DNA of 39,367 nt from an uncultured Desulfofustis sp. (lineage in GTDB: Bacteria; Desulfobacterota; Desulfobulbia; Desulfobulbales; Desulfocapsaceae), in assembly GCA_905479735.1 (NCBI GenBank), contig CAJQNS010000040.1, positions 1 to 39,367 of the forward strand, read 5' to 3'. The notes beneath the pieces are model-generated. The model was not told the DNA's origin and did no database searches. It was given only the letters and a program-made list of their open reading frames with translations. Shown in pieces: positions 15,829 through 23,807 of the stretch (positions are counted from its first letter, which is position 1; the number at the start of each line of letters is the position of its first letter). Made by a program: the position numbers and the translations under genes.

Positions 15829-15844
15829 TGATTCAACTCGTCAA
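15816..15844 (-). promoter_or_regulatory. Possible sigma-70-like promoter of the ureide operon
   Basis: On the minus strand, TTGACG (15839-15844) is followed after 17 bases by TATTCC (15816-15821). The -35 is good, the -10 is weak (3 of 6), and it lies within the operator palindrome. This is a tentative assignment supported mainly by position. Confidence 0.35.
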
Positions 15845-16267
15845 TATTATTATTACCTAAATTTAGGGATGATATTACGGAAAAACCTACATTTGCTTAA
15901 TATCTCGACCGCATGGCAGCATAAACGTGGCCTAGGATCCCGATACTCACGCAATGGTCATAATAAGAAAAACACACAATCAAACACGAAAGGTTTTGTT
16001 ACACTAAGACAAGGGTAGACCGGTTAGGTGGGGCAGGTCATGGGTTTTGGCGATATGGATATTGGTGGTGGGGATTTCGACTTCTAGCTGTTTGCAGTTC
16101 TCTATATAGAACTTAAACTCGTAGCTATTTATATCTCCAAAACCAAATCTTTCAGATCGGATACCAGTATAGTCGGTAGTTCCTTTATCAATCTGTAACT
16201 AACGATGGGAGATCCAGGGCAAAGCTTCTTCCTGTTTAATGACATGTCAATCAAAATGGGCGGCTAC
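15845..16267 (-). other. Gene-free stretch with an open but start-less frame (16004-16198)
   Basis: No intact gene. On the minus strand a 64-codon frame ending at 16004 reads plausibly as protein (for example RSERFGFGDINSYEFKFYI, ending HDLPHLTGLPLS) but begins directly after a stop and has no start codon. It may be a decayed C-terminal gene fragment or chance. Family not recognised. Confidence 0.2.
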
Positions 16268-16573
16268 CTACATCAATAAAAGCAATACAGCTACTATGCT
16301 GAGTAATCCTGCAAGAATTCCAAAAACGGCGTAGCCAATGTCTTGGCTATGATCTCTTCTAGTTAGACCACGAGATGACCACAATCCTATTATCATAGTA
16401 GGAATTGGTAGCACCACTATTAGGCAATCAGCAAGTCGCATCAAGTACCATGAAATTGGATTGTCAAACGGCCCAAAGCGAAAGAGGATCGCAATGCACC
16501 AAGAGGCTAGGATGACGATCCCAGCCACACCACTTCTCCTCGCCAGCAGTCTATATTTTGATGATTCGTTCAC
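16268..16573 (-). CDS. Small hypothetical membrane protein (three helices)
   Basis: A 101-residue frame with a basic N-terminus (NESSKYRLLARR) and three hydrophobic segments at about 15-32, 41-63 and 79-100, the last ending in a run of leucines at the C-terminus. The start is GTG at 16573, with only a weak GAG-type ribosome-binding site; an in-frame stop a few codons upstream rules out a longer version. No family is recognised. It is a single gene, separated by about 150 bases from the DUF1330 gene upstream. The protein-like hydrophobic pattern argues for coding, but the weak start leaves doubt. Confidence 0.5.
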   Translation of the reverse strand: MNESSKYRLLARRSGVAGIVILASWCIAILFRFGPFDNPISWYLMRLADCLIVVLPIPTMIIGLWSSRGLTRRDHSQDIGYAVFGILAGLLSIVAVLLLLM

Positions 16574-16726
16574 ATCTATAACTCATTGTTGGGATTTGTG
16601 AGCAGAGCAATATATTTCTATTTTCGTTCAGGAGTTAAAACCTTCGGATGTCAACTAACATGGGGCTTCATTCAAGGTACCCTCAAGATTAATCCTATTT
16701 ATCTTCATGATCAGGGGTAAAAACAG

Positions 16727-17011
16727 CTAGGATTCGTATGTTGTAATCACAATATCGGCTGCTTCATCTCTCAAAGGTATCAATGCTTGATATTTGTCTG
16801 ATTGAAACCAATTATCTAAAGTAACGTGGTCAGAAAACTCAATCACTACAACACGATCATGTTCGTGGGACCCAGCAAGTATTGAAACAAGTTTTCCTCT
16901 GAATAGCACCTTGGACTGGAAGGGAGTTAGTGACTCCCGTACTCCTAAAACATACTGCTGCCAAAGTTCTTCATTCTTTACAGTTATATGTCCTACAAGA
17001 TATGAGGCCAT
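16727..17011 (-). CDS. DUF1330 family protein (dimeric alpha/beta barrel)
   Basis: A 94-residue protein with the DUF1330 pattern: N-terminal YLVGHITVKNEELWQQYV, central strands ending RVVVIEFSDHVTLDNWFQSDKYQALIPLRDEAADIVI. The W-x-x-S-x-x-Y-x-x-L-x-x-x-R block is characteristic. Members are small ferredoxin-fold dimers of unclear, probably enzymatic or stress-related function. A GAGGAGAG ribosome-binding site lies 6 bases before the ATG. It stands alone with no obvious partner. Confidence 0.85.
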   Translation of the reverse strand: MASYLVGHITVKNEELWQQYVLGVRESLTPFQSKVLFRGKLVSILAGSHEHDRVVVIEFSDHVTLDNWFQSDKYQALIPLRDEAADIVITTYES

Positions 17012-17340
17012 CTGTTACTCTCCTCGTTGACATCTTTTGATGACGTAAAATAGATGAGTTAAGGTCAATTTAACAAAGTTTACAGCGTTGTACGAGAGAC
17101 GAACTGTGTCAATATAATTATGGTGAATGACTCAACGTTCGGTTCCCGTGCTCGGATCATTAGAGGATTGCCTGGGAACGGATTTGTATATGAATGCAGT
17201 AGCCAGGATGATTAGGAGAACAGCCAAGTCCAAAGAACTATACCCTGTTAGTAGCCAGAATCACCAGGAGCGGTTGCGGGGGGTTGGAGACAGAGACTAT
17301 AGGCGAGTGTCGCCACGGGCCGGGCTTGTTGACGAGGACG
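17012..17340. other. Gene-free stretch
   Basis: Between the DUF1330 gene and the unrecognised 215-residue gene. It presumably holds the promoter of the former and the terminator of the latter. No clear hairpin with T-tract, RNA gene or credible small gene was found. Confidence 0.3.
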
Positions 17341-17988
17341 CTATTGTTTGGCTCGAGTTTTGCCCCCTGTTATCTTCTCCAGTTCCGCCATTGCTTCGGC
17401 TACTTTAGGGTTAGACATCATTCTAGCGAACCCAGCTTTGCGCTTTTCGACACAGGCTTCCACGTCGAATCCGACGAGTTTCTCAATAATATCGTTACAT
17501 ACGACGAGGCCGCCTTTGTCTTCCTTGCCCTTCCTATCATACGGCTCGGTCTCAGCTTCGGTGTTGTATAGCTTGGTGATGGGGTCGTCTTCACCAGCGA
17601 TGTAGTCATAACAGGCACAGCGCACTTCATCGTCACTGACCCCGACCTTAAAGACGACCGTCGGATCAGGATTCATAGCACCATGGACATCGATCTCGAC
17701 GTCTGGGCCAGTGAGTAATTTGTTGACCAGCAGGGCGCGGCTGATGAGTTTGACAACCCGTTTACCGCCGTAATCGGATCGATCGGCTTGACTCGATAGC
17801 AACTCTCTGGTCGGGAACGGCTTGTTCCTAAACTTATCTTCGATCAGTTGCAGGTGATAAGGGTCGAGGCTGATGGCGCCGCTGGTGCTGCTATAATCGA
17901 ACTGAGGCCATCTAGGTTCTATGTTCTTTCTGGCGCGGGTTCGGAGTGTCTTGGTGAAGTCGGCGCGGATCAGTGTGGTTCTTGCCAT
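17341..17988 (-). CDS. Unrecognised 215-residue protein
   Basis: The start is taken at ATG 17988 because AGGAGA lies 7 bases upstream; the frame is open for 20 more codons without a site. The product is soluble, charged and without signal peptide or membrane helix. It begins ARTTLIRADFTKTLRTRARK, has a segment DVEIDVHGAMNPDPTVVFKVG (about 99-119), a short cysteine pair in RCACYDYIAG (about 126-135), and a helical basic C-terminus (VEACVEKRKAGFARM, then MAELEKITGG). No family comes to mind. The downstream and upstream neighbours are unrelated single genes, so context gives no clue. The reading frame, start site and composition make it a real gene. Confidence 0.6.
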   Translation of the reverse strand: MARTTLIRADFTKTLRTRARKNIEPRWPQFDYSSTSGAISLDPYHLQLIEDKFRNKPFPTRELLSSQADRSDYGGKRVVKLISRALLVNKLLTGPDVEIDVHGAMNPDPTVVFKVGVSDDEVRCACYDYIAGEDDPITKLYNTEAETEPYDRKGKEDKGGLVVCNDIIEKLVGFDVEACVEKRKAGFARMMSNPKVAEAMAELEKITGGKTRAKQ

Positions 17989-18302
17989 GTTGTCTCCTGT
18001 TTCACGGTTCTGGGCGCGGTTAGGGTGCCGATTGGTGGTGCCTGGCACCCAATTTCACGCTACTAACCAAGACTATAAAAAACAGCTAAAATCCTGTCAA
18101 ATATATGGATACAGCTATTATACAATACTGCTAGGACTAGATCGGAATAAGGGTAAAGATAAACAGAGGAATAGTCTTCAATTTCATGCGGCGATGCTTC
18201 GCTAGATCTTTGTCTTGGTAATCTTTTTCACCCTGCAACAGAAGAATTTCACATTGGGTGTTTTAAAATCTATGCCACTGATCCAGTTTGATGGAGAAAG
18301 GG
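17989..18302. other. Gene-free stretch
   Basis: Between the unrecognised gene and the terminator of the alcohol dehydrogenase gene. It is AT-rich and probably contains the promoter of the minus-strand gene to its left. Short open frames on both strands lack ribosome-binding sites and recognisable protein sequence. Confidence 0.3.
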
Positions 18303-18334
18303 AAAAAAGTGGATGTAGCTTGGCCACATCCACT
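18303..18334 (-). terminator. Rho-independent terminator of the alcohol dehydrogenase gene
   Basis: On the minus strand, 6 bases after the stop codon, AGTGGATGT - loop GGCCAAGCT - ACATCCACT is followed by TTTTT. It is a perfect 9-bp stem with T-tract. Confidence 0.9.
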
Positions 18335-18340
18335 GTTAAA

Positions 18341-19342
18341 TTATTTTGTGAGAACGATACGATATCTGGCTTGGCCACTTTTCAGATGTTCAATAGCTTC
18401 ATTGACTTGGTCAAGTCGGAATTTCTCAATAATTGGCTTGATATCGTGCCGAGCAGCAAACTCTAGCATTCGTGCAATATTTGCAGGACTACCTACTGGA
18501 GAGGCGGATACTGAGCGCTGCCCCATCAGCATCGGGAATAGCTGCAAGTCAAGCGGTTCGAGAGTTGCCCCGACAAGGTGTAATCGGCCCCGTGTCTTTA
18601 AGGTCCCAATGTATTTGTTCCAATCTAATTTGACGTTGACCGTCGATAATACCAGATCGAACTGACCGGCGGCCGCTTCAAGCGCATCCGAATCTCGGGA
18701 GTTTATGGTCTGGTGAGCACCCAATTCTAATGCTTCTTTGGTCTTAGCCTCGCTAGATGTGAATGCAGTCACCTGGCATCCCCAGGCATTGAAGAACTGC
18801 AAAGCCATATGTCCGAGACCTCCAATGCCAATCACCGCTACACTGTCGGTCGGCTTAATGTTGAATTGAATCAGTGGGTTAAATACGGTGATACCGCCAC
18901 AAAACAGTGGGCCTGCGCTCTCCAGATCAAGTCCCTCTGGCAGTTTTAGCACACTGGTCGATTGCGCCCGAACCTTATCGGCGAAGCCGCCGTGGTGACT
19001 GACAATAGTGGCCTCTGCATTAGCACACATATTGTGGTCTCCATGAAGGCAATCCCTGCAGATCATGCAGTACCCCGCATGCCAACCCAAACCTACCTGG
19101 TCGCCGACTTCTAAATGGGTCACACTCTGGCCCCTAGCCGCTATTGTTCCTACCACTTCATGACCAGGAACCAGGGGAAACTGCGAAATACCCCATTCAT
19201 TCTCAACCATACTGAGGTCCGAGTGACAGATTCCACAGTAATCTACATCTATTTCCACTTCATTGGAGCTTAGTTCTCCAGGATCATATTCAAAAGGCTG
19301 GAGTGCCTTTCCAGCCTCGAATGCTGCATAAGCGTGTATCAT
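18341..19342 (-). CDS. Zinc-dependent NAD(P)-linked alcohol dehydrogenase (CAD/YahK-like MDR family)
   Basis: A 333-residue medium-chain dehydrogenase. Catalytic zinc ligands are C36 (DYCGICHSD), H61-E62 (VPGHEVVG) and a cysteine in [11 protein letters not shown] (about 150). The structural zinc is held by C92, C95, C98 and C106 ([16 protein letters not shown]). The Rossmann motif [11 protein letters not shown] starts at about 172. GICHSDL and the overall pattern fit the cinnamyl-alcohol-dehydrogenase/YahK group, which reduces aldehydes broadly, usually with NADPH. It stands alone, with its own terminator, and a long gene-free stretch upstream. Substrate unknown. Confidence 0.9.
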   Translation of the reverse strand: MIHAYAAFEAGKALQPFEYDPGELSSNEVEIDVDYCGICHSDLSMVENEWGISQFPLVPGHEVVGTIAARGQSVTHLEVGDQVGLGWHAGYCMICRDCLHGDHNMCANAEATIVSHHGGFADKVRAQSTSVLKLPEGLDLESAGPLFCGGITVFNPLIQFNIKPTDSVAVIGIGGLGHMALQFFNAWGCQVTAFTSSEAKTKEALELGAHQTINSRDSDALEAAAGQFDLVLSTVNVKLDWNKYIGTLKTRGRLHLVGATLEPLDLQLFPMLMGQRSVSASPVGSPANIARMLEFAARHDIKPIIEKFRLDQVNEAIEHLKSGQARYRIVLTK

Positions 19343-19836
19343 TTCGCTTCCTCCATTTAGAAATTGAAGTCTCTATACGATAAAGGTGATTTGGAAGACT
19401 TCTTCCGAGAGACATTATGCCACGATGTGGCATTGTGGTAACCAAACTAAACAAGTTAGGTAGCCTGTCAATTAGAAATGTTATTTTATGTCAGGATATG
19501 AAGTTATATTATTATCAGGAAAGCGATAAAGCGCTAATCTATAGGTGAAGATTCTTTTTCTGTTCAGGTAATTTCAGCAACTCATCAGTTAAATTAACAA
19601 GGCCAAATCAAAGGTAGGTATTTCTGATTTTCCCCTCCTCCGAAGGTGTTTCCCGTGAACCTGCCAACTCTTAGGTGATGAGCCGTTCAGTTTTACCTGT
19701 GCATCTCTGTCCGAACCTTCCCAGGAAGGTTAAATCTACTCTACTGCCTAATTACTTGAGATTTCCTTTACCCATCTATGATTTCCACTGGGCGGATGGT
19801 TTGCTTCAGTTTGACGAGTGGATCTGCCAAAAGATT
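19343..19836. other. Gene-free stretch upstream of the alcohol dehydrogenase gene
   Basis: About 490 bases without a convincing gene. A plus-strand frame at 19675-19869 lacks a ribosome-binding site and runs through the terminator hairpin at 19837-19867, so I discount it. A small inverted repeat (GCCAC-GAT-GTGGC) occurs near 19420. The region should hold the alcohol dehydrogenase promoter. Confidence 0.35.
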
Positions 19837-19867
19837 AAGCGGCTAGGTTTTGTTAGCCTAGCCGCTT
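19837..19867 (-). terminator. Terminator hairpin downstream of the isochorismatase-family gene
   Basis: An 11-bp perfect stem (AAGCGGCTAGG and its complement) with a 9-base loop, followed on the minus strand by AATCTTTTGG. It lies about 65 bases after the stop codon. The T-tract is short, so termination may be partial. Confidence 0.6.
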
Positions 19868-19930
19868 AGCAGTGTAGGAAAAACTTTCGCAGAGTGAGTC
19901 ACTCTTTACCACTGAGTCATCCTGGGGGCT

Positions 19931-20527
19931 TCAATCCAACTGGGCCAGAAACTCCTCAGCGGTCATTACGTGACCAATGGCTGGGAAAATTTTCTCTTCG
20001 GCATGCTTCTGCTCTTCAGACGATGTGGCGGCAGTAGCGTCCGTGATGATAGTAACTGAGTATCCCTTATCGTATGCTGTCCGGGAAGTTGACTCCACGC
20101 AAAAATTGGTTAGAAAACCTGCCGTAACTACATTCTTCACACCGGTGCCTTTTAAGATCTCACCTAAGTCGGTGTTGTTAAAACCGCACAATGTGCATTT
20201 CCCCCCAACAACTTTATCGATTTCAGCAGGTTTTAGTTCGTCGATGATCTCCGCACCCCAGGTGTCATCTTTGAAGGCATCTGCGTCGGCCACAGCTTTA
20301 ACAATGCCCACCATTTGATGTTCTTCATAATAGGCGGGGTTGAATATAAAGGGAGCGTGGATTATCATCACACCCTTCTCACGAGCTCCCTGTGACAGCT
20401 TCACTGCATTATCAATTGTGCCTTGCCTGGCGATCTCACTGCTGACGCCGGGGTTGAGTTTTCCACCTTCTTTACAAAATTCATTTTGAAATTCGATCAA
20501 TACCAGGGCCGTTTCTTGAGCTTTCAT
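19931..20527 (-). CDS. Isochorismatase-family cysteine hydrolase
   Basis: A 198-residue hydrolase of the isochorismatase-like superfamily. The catalytic cysteine is C143 in GFLTNFCVESTSRTAYDKGY, the lysine is probably K110 in VVGGKCTLCGF, and ITDATAATSSEEQ is the usual following strand. The position normally held by the catalytic aspartate (xxIDxQNDF) is a glutamate here, E12 in LVLIEFQNEF. Start chosen at 20527, where GGAGGGG is well spaced; a longer frame to 20575 has no site. Members hydrolyse amides, ureido groups or isochorismate. It is a single gene with its own terminator, so its pathway is not evident. Confidence 0.88.
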   Translation of the reverse strand: MKAQETALVLIEFQNEFCKEGGKLNPGVSSEIARQGTIDNAVKLSQGAREKGVMIIHAPFIFNPAYYEEHQMVGIVKAVADADAFKDDTWGAEIIDELKPAEIDKVVGGKCTLCGFNNTDLGEILKGTGVKNVVTAGFLTNFCVESTSRTAYDKGYSVTIITDATAATSSEEQKHAEEKIFPAIGHVMTAEEFLAQLD

Positions 20528-20801
20528 GATCCCCTCCACTTTAGTGTTAGATAACAAGTTTAGGTTACCACCCAATATGCAGCATACATCTCCGGTGGTA
20601 CTTGCAAATCAGATAGTCGAGAATAGAGATTCTCATAGTATGCCAAAGCAATTCGGAGTGCAAGCGTCGTTCAATGAGAAGGACATCTTTATGGTGAGGA
20701 TGTATCGCCTGAAAAGTTGTGATGTGGCCGGAAATATTTTTTAACTTTTTGCGCATTCTGGGAGTTAATCAGCGTTAGACAATCACCAGCTTATGAAAAT
20801 C

Positions 20802-21137
20802 TCAAGTTTGAGTACTTGAAATTTCCCTCAGGCCCTTTTCGGTGATCCTATAGGCATGCCCAGCAATTCCTTCATGGGGATCGTTGATCTTTCTTTCAAC
20901 CAGTCCAGCGTCTGTTAGACGCCGCATTGACCGTGATAAACTGGCCTTTGCTGACTTGTATTCCGGTGTTTCATGAAAGCGCCAATCATCAATATCATCA
21001 TCAAAATTATTATTGAAAAAATTTGGGTAATACAAATGAATGATGAGATTTGCAAAATAGATGAGCTCACCACTTTTGCTATCTTTTATCCGTTTCAATT
21101 CTTGCAACACATAACGCTGATTTTTCCCCATTCTCAT
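20802..21137 (-). CDS. Winged-helix DNA-binding protein (MarR/PadR-like fold)
   Basis: A 111-residue basic protein. The first part (KNQRYVLQELKRIKD) and the later KASLSRSMRRLTDAGLVERKIN...AYRITEKGLREI read as helix, recognition helix, and wing of a winged-helix domain, as in MarR- or PadR-type regulators. Between them is an unusual insert rich in N, D and F (YYPNFFNNNFDDDIDDW, about 36-52). The start could be ATG at 21137 or 21131; neither has a strong site. It lies 23 bases after the metzincin-like gene on the same strand, so the two may be co-transcribed and the protein could regulate that gene. Confidence 0.65.
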   Translation of the reverse strand: MRMGKNQRYVLQELKRIKDSKSGELIYFANLIIHLYYPNFFNNNFDDDIDDWRFHETPEYKSAKASLSRSMRRLTDAGLVERKINDPHEGIAGHAYRITEKGLREISSTQT

Positions 21138-21160
21138 ATCTACACCATCTGGTCTAAGGG

Positions 21161-21934
21161 TCAGAGCCCTCTAACCAGTTTATGCTTACGCGCTATTTCA
21201 CAATGGTCTTTTCTTATTTTCGGAGTTCTTTTTCTAGATGTAAGGGCCATAATGTTATCTCTTCCCACGTGAGTAACTTCAAACAACGCATGCCCCATTT
21301 CGTGGGCCTCTATAGAATATCCAAGCGGCCTTTTTTTTATGTAATCATCTGAATCTGATATAAGGGATATAAATTCTTTGAAGAGCATTGGGCTTTCTGA
21401 TCCCCAGTACCAAATTGGACCGGATGCACCCGCTTCACCATTTGTGAATGAACGGATATAAGTAATCGAAAATCTTTCTCCAGAGTCAGGATATGACCTG
21501 GCAAGTCTATAGGTAGAACTACCCTGCGTCTCTTCGTTATCCTGACTACTACTTTTGTACCATGGGAAAAAATCTAATCTGCCATCACCTGGAGGGTCTA
21601 TTTCAACAAGCTTAACATTTTTAAATTTCAGCCGACATTGTTTATAAATACCTGCCAGATGTTTGACACGTGTTTTGATTGTATCTTTGTCCCAGCCACT
21701 TCCTCTAAGAACAACTACGTCAAGTTCCAGTCCATGAGTATATTTTCCCTCATCAGAGGACGTGTATAGGTAACTGTCTAAAAAGGAAATTGCGGGATTT
21801 AGATAGCCTGCTTCTCTCCACCTATTGACGGAAGAGATTTTCAACACTGTATTTGCAGAAGTGGTCGGTGCCCAAATGAGAGTCAATGAAAGGTAATAAA
21901 AAATCGCTTTTGAAACTCTCCATAATAAATCCAT
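21161..21934 (-). CDS. Secreted metzincin-like putative metalloprotease
   Basis: A 257-residue protein. Start at 21934 because GGAG is 6 bases before this ATG; another ATG four codons upstream has no site. Residues about 5-27 form a hydrophobic signal segment ending TTSA. Near the C-terminus is AHEMGHALFEVTHVGRDNIMAL: an HExxH zinc motif (H211, E212, H215), a further histidine (H222) and a methionine in a Met-turn-like context (M229). This resembles matrixin/metzincin sites but the third ligand is one residue later than in HExxHxxGxxH and the glycine is replaced by F. The N-terminal two thirds is unrecognised. Likely exported to periplasm or medium. The downstream winged-helix gene may be its partner. 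Confidence 0.6.
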   Translation of the reverse strand: MDLLWRVSKAIFYYLSLTLIWAPTTSANTVLKISSVNRWREAGYLNPAISFLDSYLYTSSDEGKYTHGLELDVVVLRGSGWDKDTIKTRVKHLAGIYKQCRLKFKNVKLVEIDPPGDGRLDFFPWYKSSSQDNEETQGSSTYRLARSYPDSGERFSITYIRSFTNGEAGASGPIWYWGSESPMLFKEFISLISDSDDYIKKRPLGYSIEAHEMGHALFEVTHVGRDNIMALTSRKRTPKIRKDHCEIARKHKLVRGL

Positions 21935-22545
21935 AACATTCTCCATCTATTCACAATCGTAATAGTGAGGAGCCAAACTAATTTGTGTATCAATATCTCC
22001 CTGCTCGGCTGCGCATTTTAAAGCGACTCATATCGATTGACATAGAAGAGCTGAGGTGTAACACGAATGAGCAAAGTAGCTGTATTTTAAGAGAAGCATC
22101 CTAATGCTTACTATTCCCCTAATAAATTGGGATAAGACATCGATTCCTTGTTTTAGAGTAACTGGCTAGAGAAACCGATCTATCTGGAATTACATATATT
22201 GTCAAAGGCAGGCGTTAGCTTTCCCTGGCTTTGAAAACTCAGGAGAGGGTACTACTTTGTAGTATACATCGTTTCTTTAAATTATACAAATAAAGGTGTC
22301 AGCGGTGGCTTGAAATTATAGATAATTAGTGAATCTTTGAACCATGTTTAGCGATTATCGCTCCGGCGGTTGCCAGTGGTAATCTCATAAGGGAAACCTT
22401 AACCGGACAATTTTCAGTTAAGTATGGGATAGTTAGGAAGCCTTAATTAGGGGATCGTGGTGGCAAATTGAAGATCGTCAAAAGGGATCTATCACTTGAA
22501 AGCGAGAGTCGCGGGTATGTAGGTTGGTTACAGCTTGTAAAATAC
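21935..22545. other. Gene-free stretch, about 610 bases
   Basis: AT-rich, with many stops in all frames. It should include the promoter of the metzincin-like gene. I see no RNA gene, array or recognisable remnant. A short plus-strand frame further right (22468-22770) runs antisense into the haem-protein gene and is not credible. Confidence 0.35.
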
Positions 22546-22580
22546 AAGGTGGGAATTGCCATTGCGACAATTCCCACCTT
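22546..22580 (-). terminator. Terminator hairpin after the haem-binding protein gene
   Basis: A perfect 13-bp stem (AAGGTGGGAATTG and its complement) with a 9-base loop, about 44 bases after the stop codon. The minus strand continues GTATTTTAC, a modest T-rich tail. Confidence 0.65.
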
Positions 22581-22623
22581 AAGACGCTCTATAGAGCAAT
22601 GTGATCTAATACAAACTCAAACC

Positions 22624-23652
22624 TTACTGAAATTTCAGTTCAAGCGTTTCCAGGTGGTACAGGTGGTTAATCTGGGAGTTATCAAATACGGCAACGCCAA
22701 ACGGGTAGGTCTTGCCCATATCGGTAAACTGGACATCCTGGGTATCAGCATTCTCACCCTCAGTTTTTAGTGCACGCATCACTTCCAGGGTCCACACACC
22801 GTTCTCATAATTATTACGGGCAAGGATATCTGCCCGGCCGCCCATCATCGGCTTGATGTCAATGCCTGGAACCACATCGCCTGCTTTGAAATTATCAACG
22901 AAGGGAGCCTTTTTACTGGGAATGACAAAGTATTTATCATCTTCGGTTCTATTGAGGTTCATGAAAGCAGGGGCTGTCTTGTCGGCGTTGTCATTGTTTG
23001 TATAACCGCCTTTACCGGTATCCCCTTTACGCCCCCATCCTTTATTTTCTTTAGGGTCTGTATTGTCGTCAACATACTGGTCATCAAACATACCCATGGG
23101 AAGGGAACGGACATATTTAGCATGCCACATGTCAATTGTTTCACCATCTGCTGCGGTATATTTTCTGCCCGCAGATTTATCGCCCGGTTGGTCAAGGTGG
23201 CAGGCGATCATACATCCTTCTTCTTCAAAACCCTTGGCGCTGATGTTCCACCACATGGCAAATTTGTCTTCATAATAGGTGTTATCGTGGCCAGTGCTAT
23301 CCTTATTGGCCATCTTTTTCCACGAACCATCCTCCTGCTTGACCCAAGGAAAACGCTCGAGGCTTTGGGTCGGATCTTTGTAGGTAATCAAGAAGTACAC
23401 ATAATTATCATCATAGAGCGATTTGATGGAAACATCCGTCTCTTCCATCCCCTCATAGCCGTTATCCGGCTCATAGGGAAGATTGTCAACGGTGACATCT
23501 ATTGCTTTTGCCCCTTCCCAGGCCTTATCGGCCATGCCGTCAAGCACAATTGGTGAGTTGGCCTTTGTGCTAATCAAAGTTTCATCTGCTGCGTATGCAG
23601 TTGTGCCTAAGGCAAAGATTCCAGCCATTGTAAAGATTCCGATTCTTTTCAT
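22624..23652 (-). CDS. Periplasmic haem-binding protein (ethylbenzene dehydrogenase-related domain) with CX3CH
   Basis: A 342-residue exported protein: signal peptide 1-21 (ending TTAYA), then a beta-rich domain of the ethylbenzene dehydrogenase gamma-subunit type (PF09459-like). Markers are IVLDGMADKAWEGAKAI near the N-terminus, VYFLITYKDPTQS (about 85-97), EDKFAMWWNIS (about 128-138), DMWHAKYVRS (about 174-183) and, near the end, YPFGVAVFDNSQINH. Family members bind one haem b between two beta sheets. The only two cysteines are C147 and C151 in GCMIACH, a CX3CH arrangement with H152. It could be an atypical covalent haem site or a disulfide. The gene follows the two-component system with a 155-base gap holding a palindrome, and ends in a terminator. 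No molybdopterin partner subunit is encoded nearby. Confidence 0.75.
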   Translation of the reverse strand: MKRIGIFTMAGIFALGTTAYAADETLISTKANSPIVLDGMADKAWEGAKAIDVTVDNLPYEPDNGYEGMEETDVSIKSLYDDNYVYFLITYKDPTQSLERFPWVKQEDGSWKKMANKDSTGHDNTYYEDKFAMWWNISAKGFEEEGCMIACHLDQPGDKSAGRKYTAADGETIDMWHAKYVRSLPMGMFDDQYVDDNTDPKENKGWGRKGDTGKGGYTNNDNADKTAPAFMNLNRTEDDKYFVIPSKKAPFVDNFKAGDVVPGIDIKPMMGGRADILARNNYENGVWTLEVMRALKTEGENADTQDVQFTDMGKTYPFGVAVFDNSQINHLYHLETLELKFQ

Positions 23653-23767
23653 GTACTCCTCCTGTAATAGATTTACGGTTCAGGTTTAAGATTAACCGCT
23701 CTACTACAATGTAGGAGATGAATGGCGAGAACTCCAGATAATGCTTATTCACAAACGGTAGGCTTTC

Positions 23768-23785
23768 TGTGAAGTGGAATTCACA
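23768..23785. promoter_or_regulatory. Candidate regulator-binding palindrome upstream of the haem-protein gene
   Basis: TGTGA - 8 bases - TCACA (18 bp; the inner bases AA/TT extend the symmetry), about 116 bases upstream of the start codon. A further half-site TTCACAAA is at 23748-23755. The spacing is wider than the CRP consensus (6), so it may instead be the target of the adjacent response regulator. Confidence 0.35.
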
Positions 23786-23807
23786 AGGCTGGCTCATATA
23801 ACCAAGA

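Noticed and set aside
17127-17408. Plus-strand open frame of 93 codons
   Set aside because: It runs antisense into the 215-residue gene, has no ribosome-binding site and its low-complexity C-terminus does not look like protein.
19675-19869. Plus-strand 64-codon open frame in the gap left of the isochorismatase gene
   Set aside because: No ribosome-binding site, no recognisable protein pattern, and its end runs through the 19837-19867 terminator hairpin.
20565-20756. Minus-strand 63-codon frame upstream of the isochorismatase gene
   Set aside because: It overlaps the promoter region of that gene, has no ribosome-binding site and no protein-like pattern.
23768-23785. Palindrome read as a CRP site
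   Set aside because: The spacing between TGTGA and TCACA is 8, not 6, so the CRP consensus is not met. It is kept as an unspecified regulator site.
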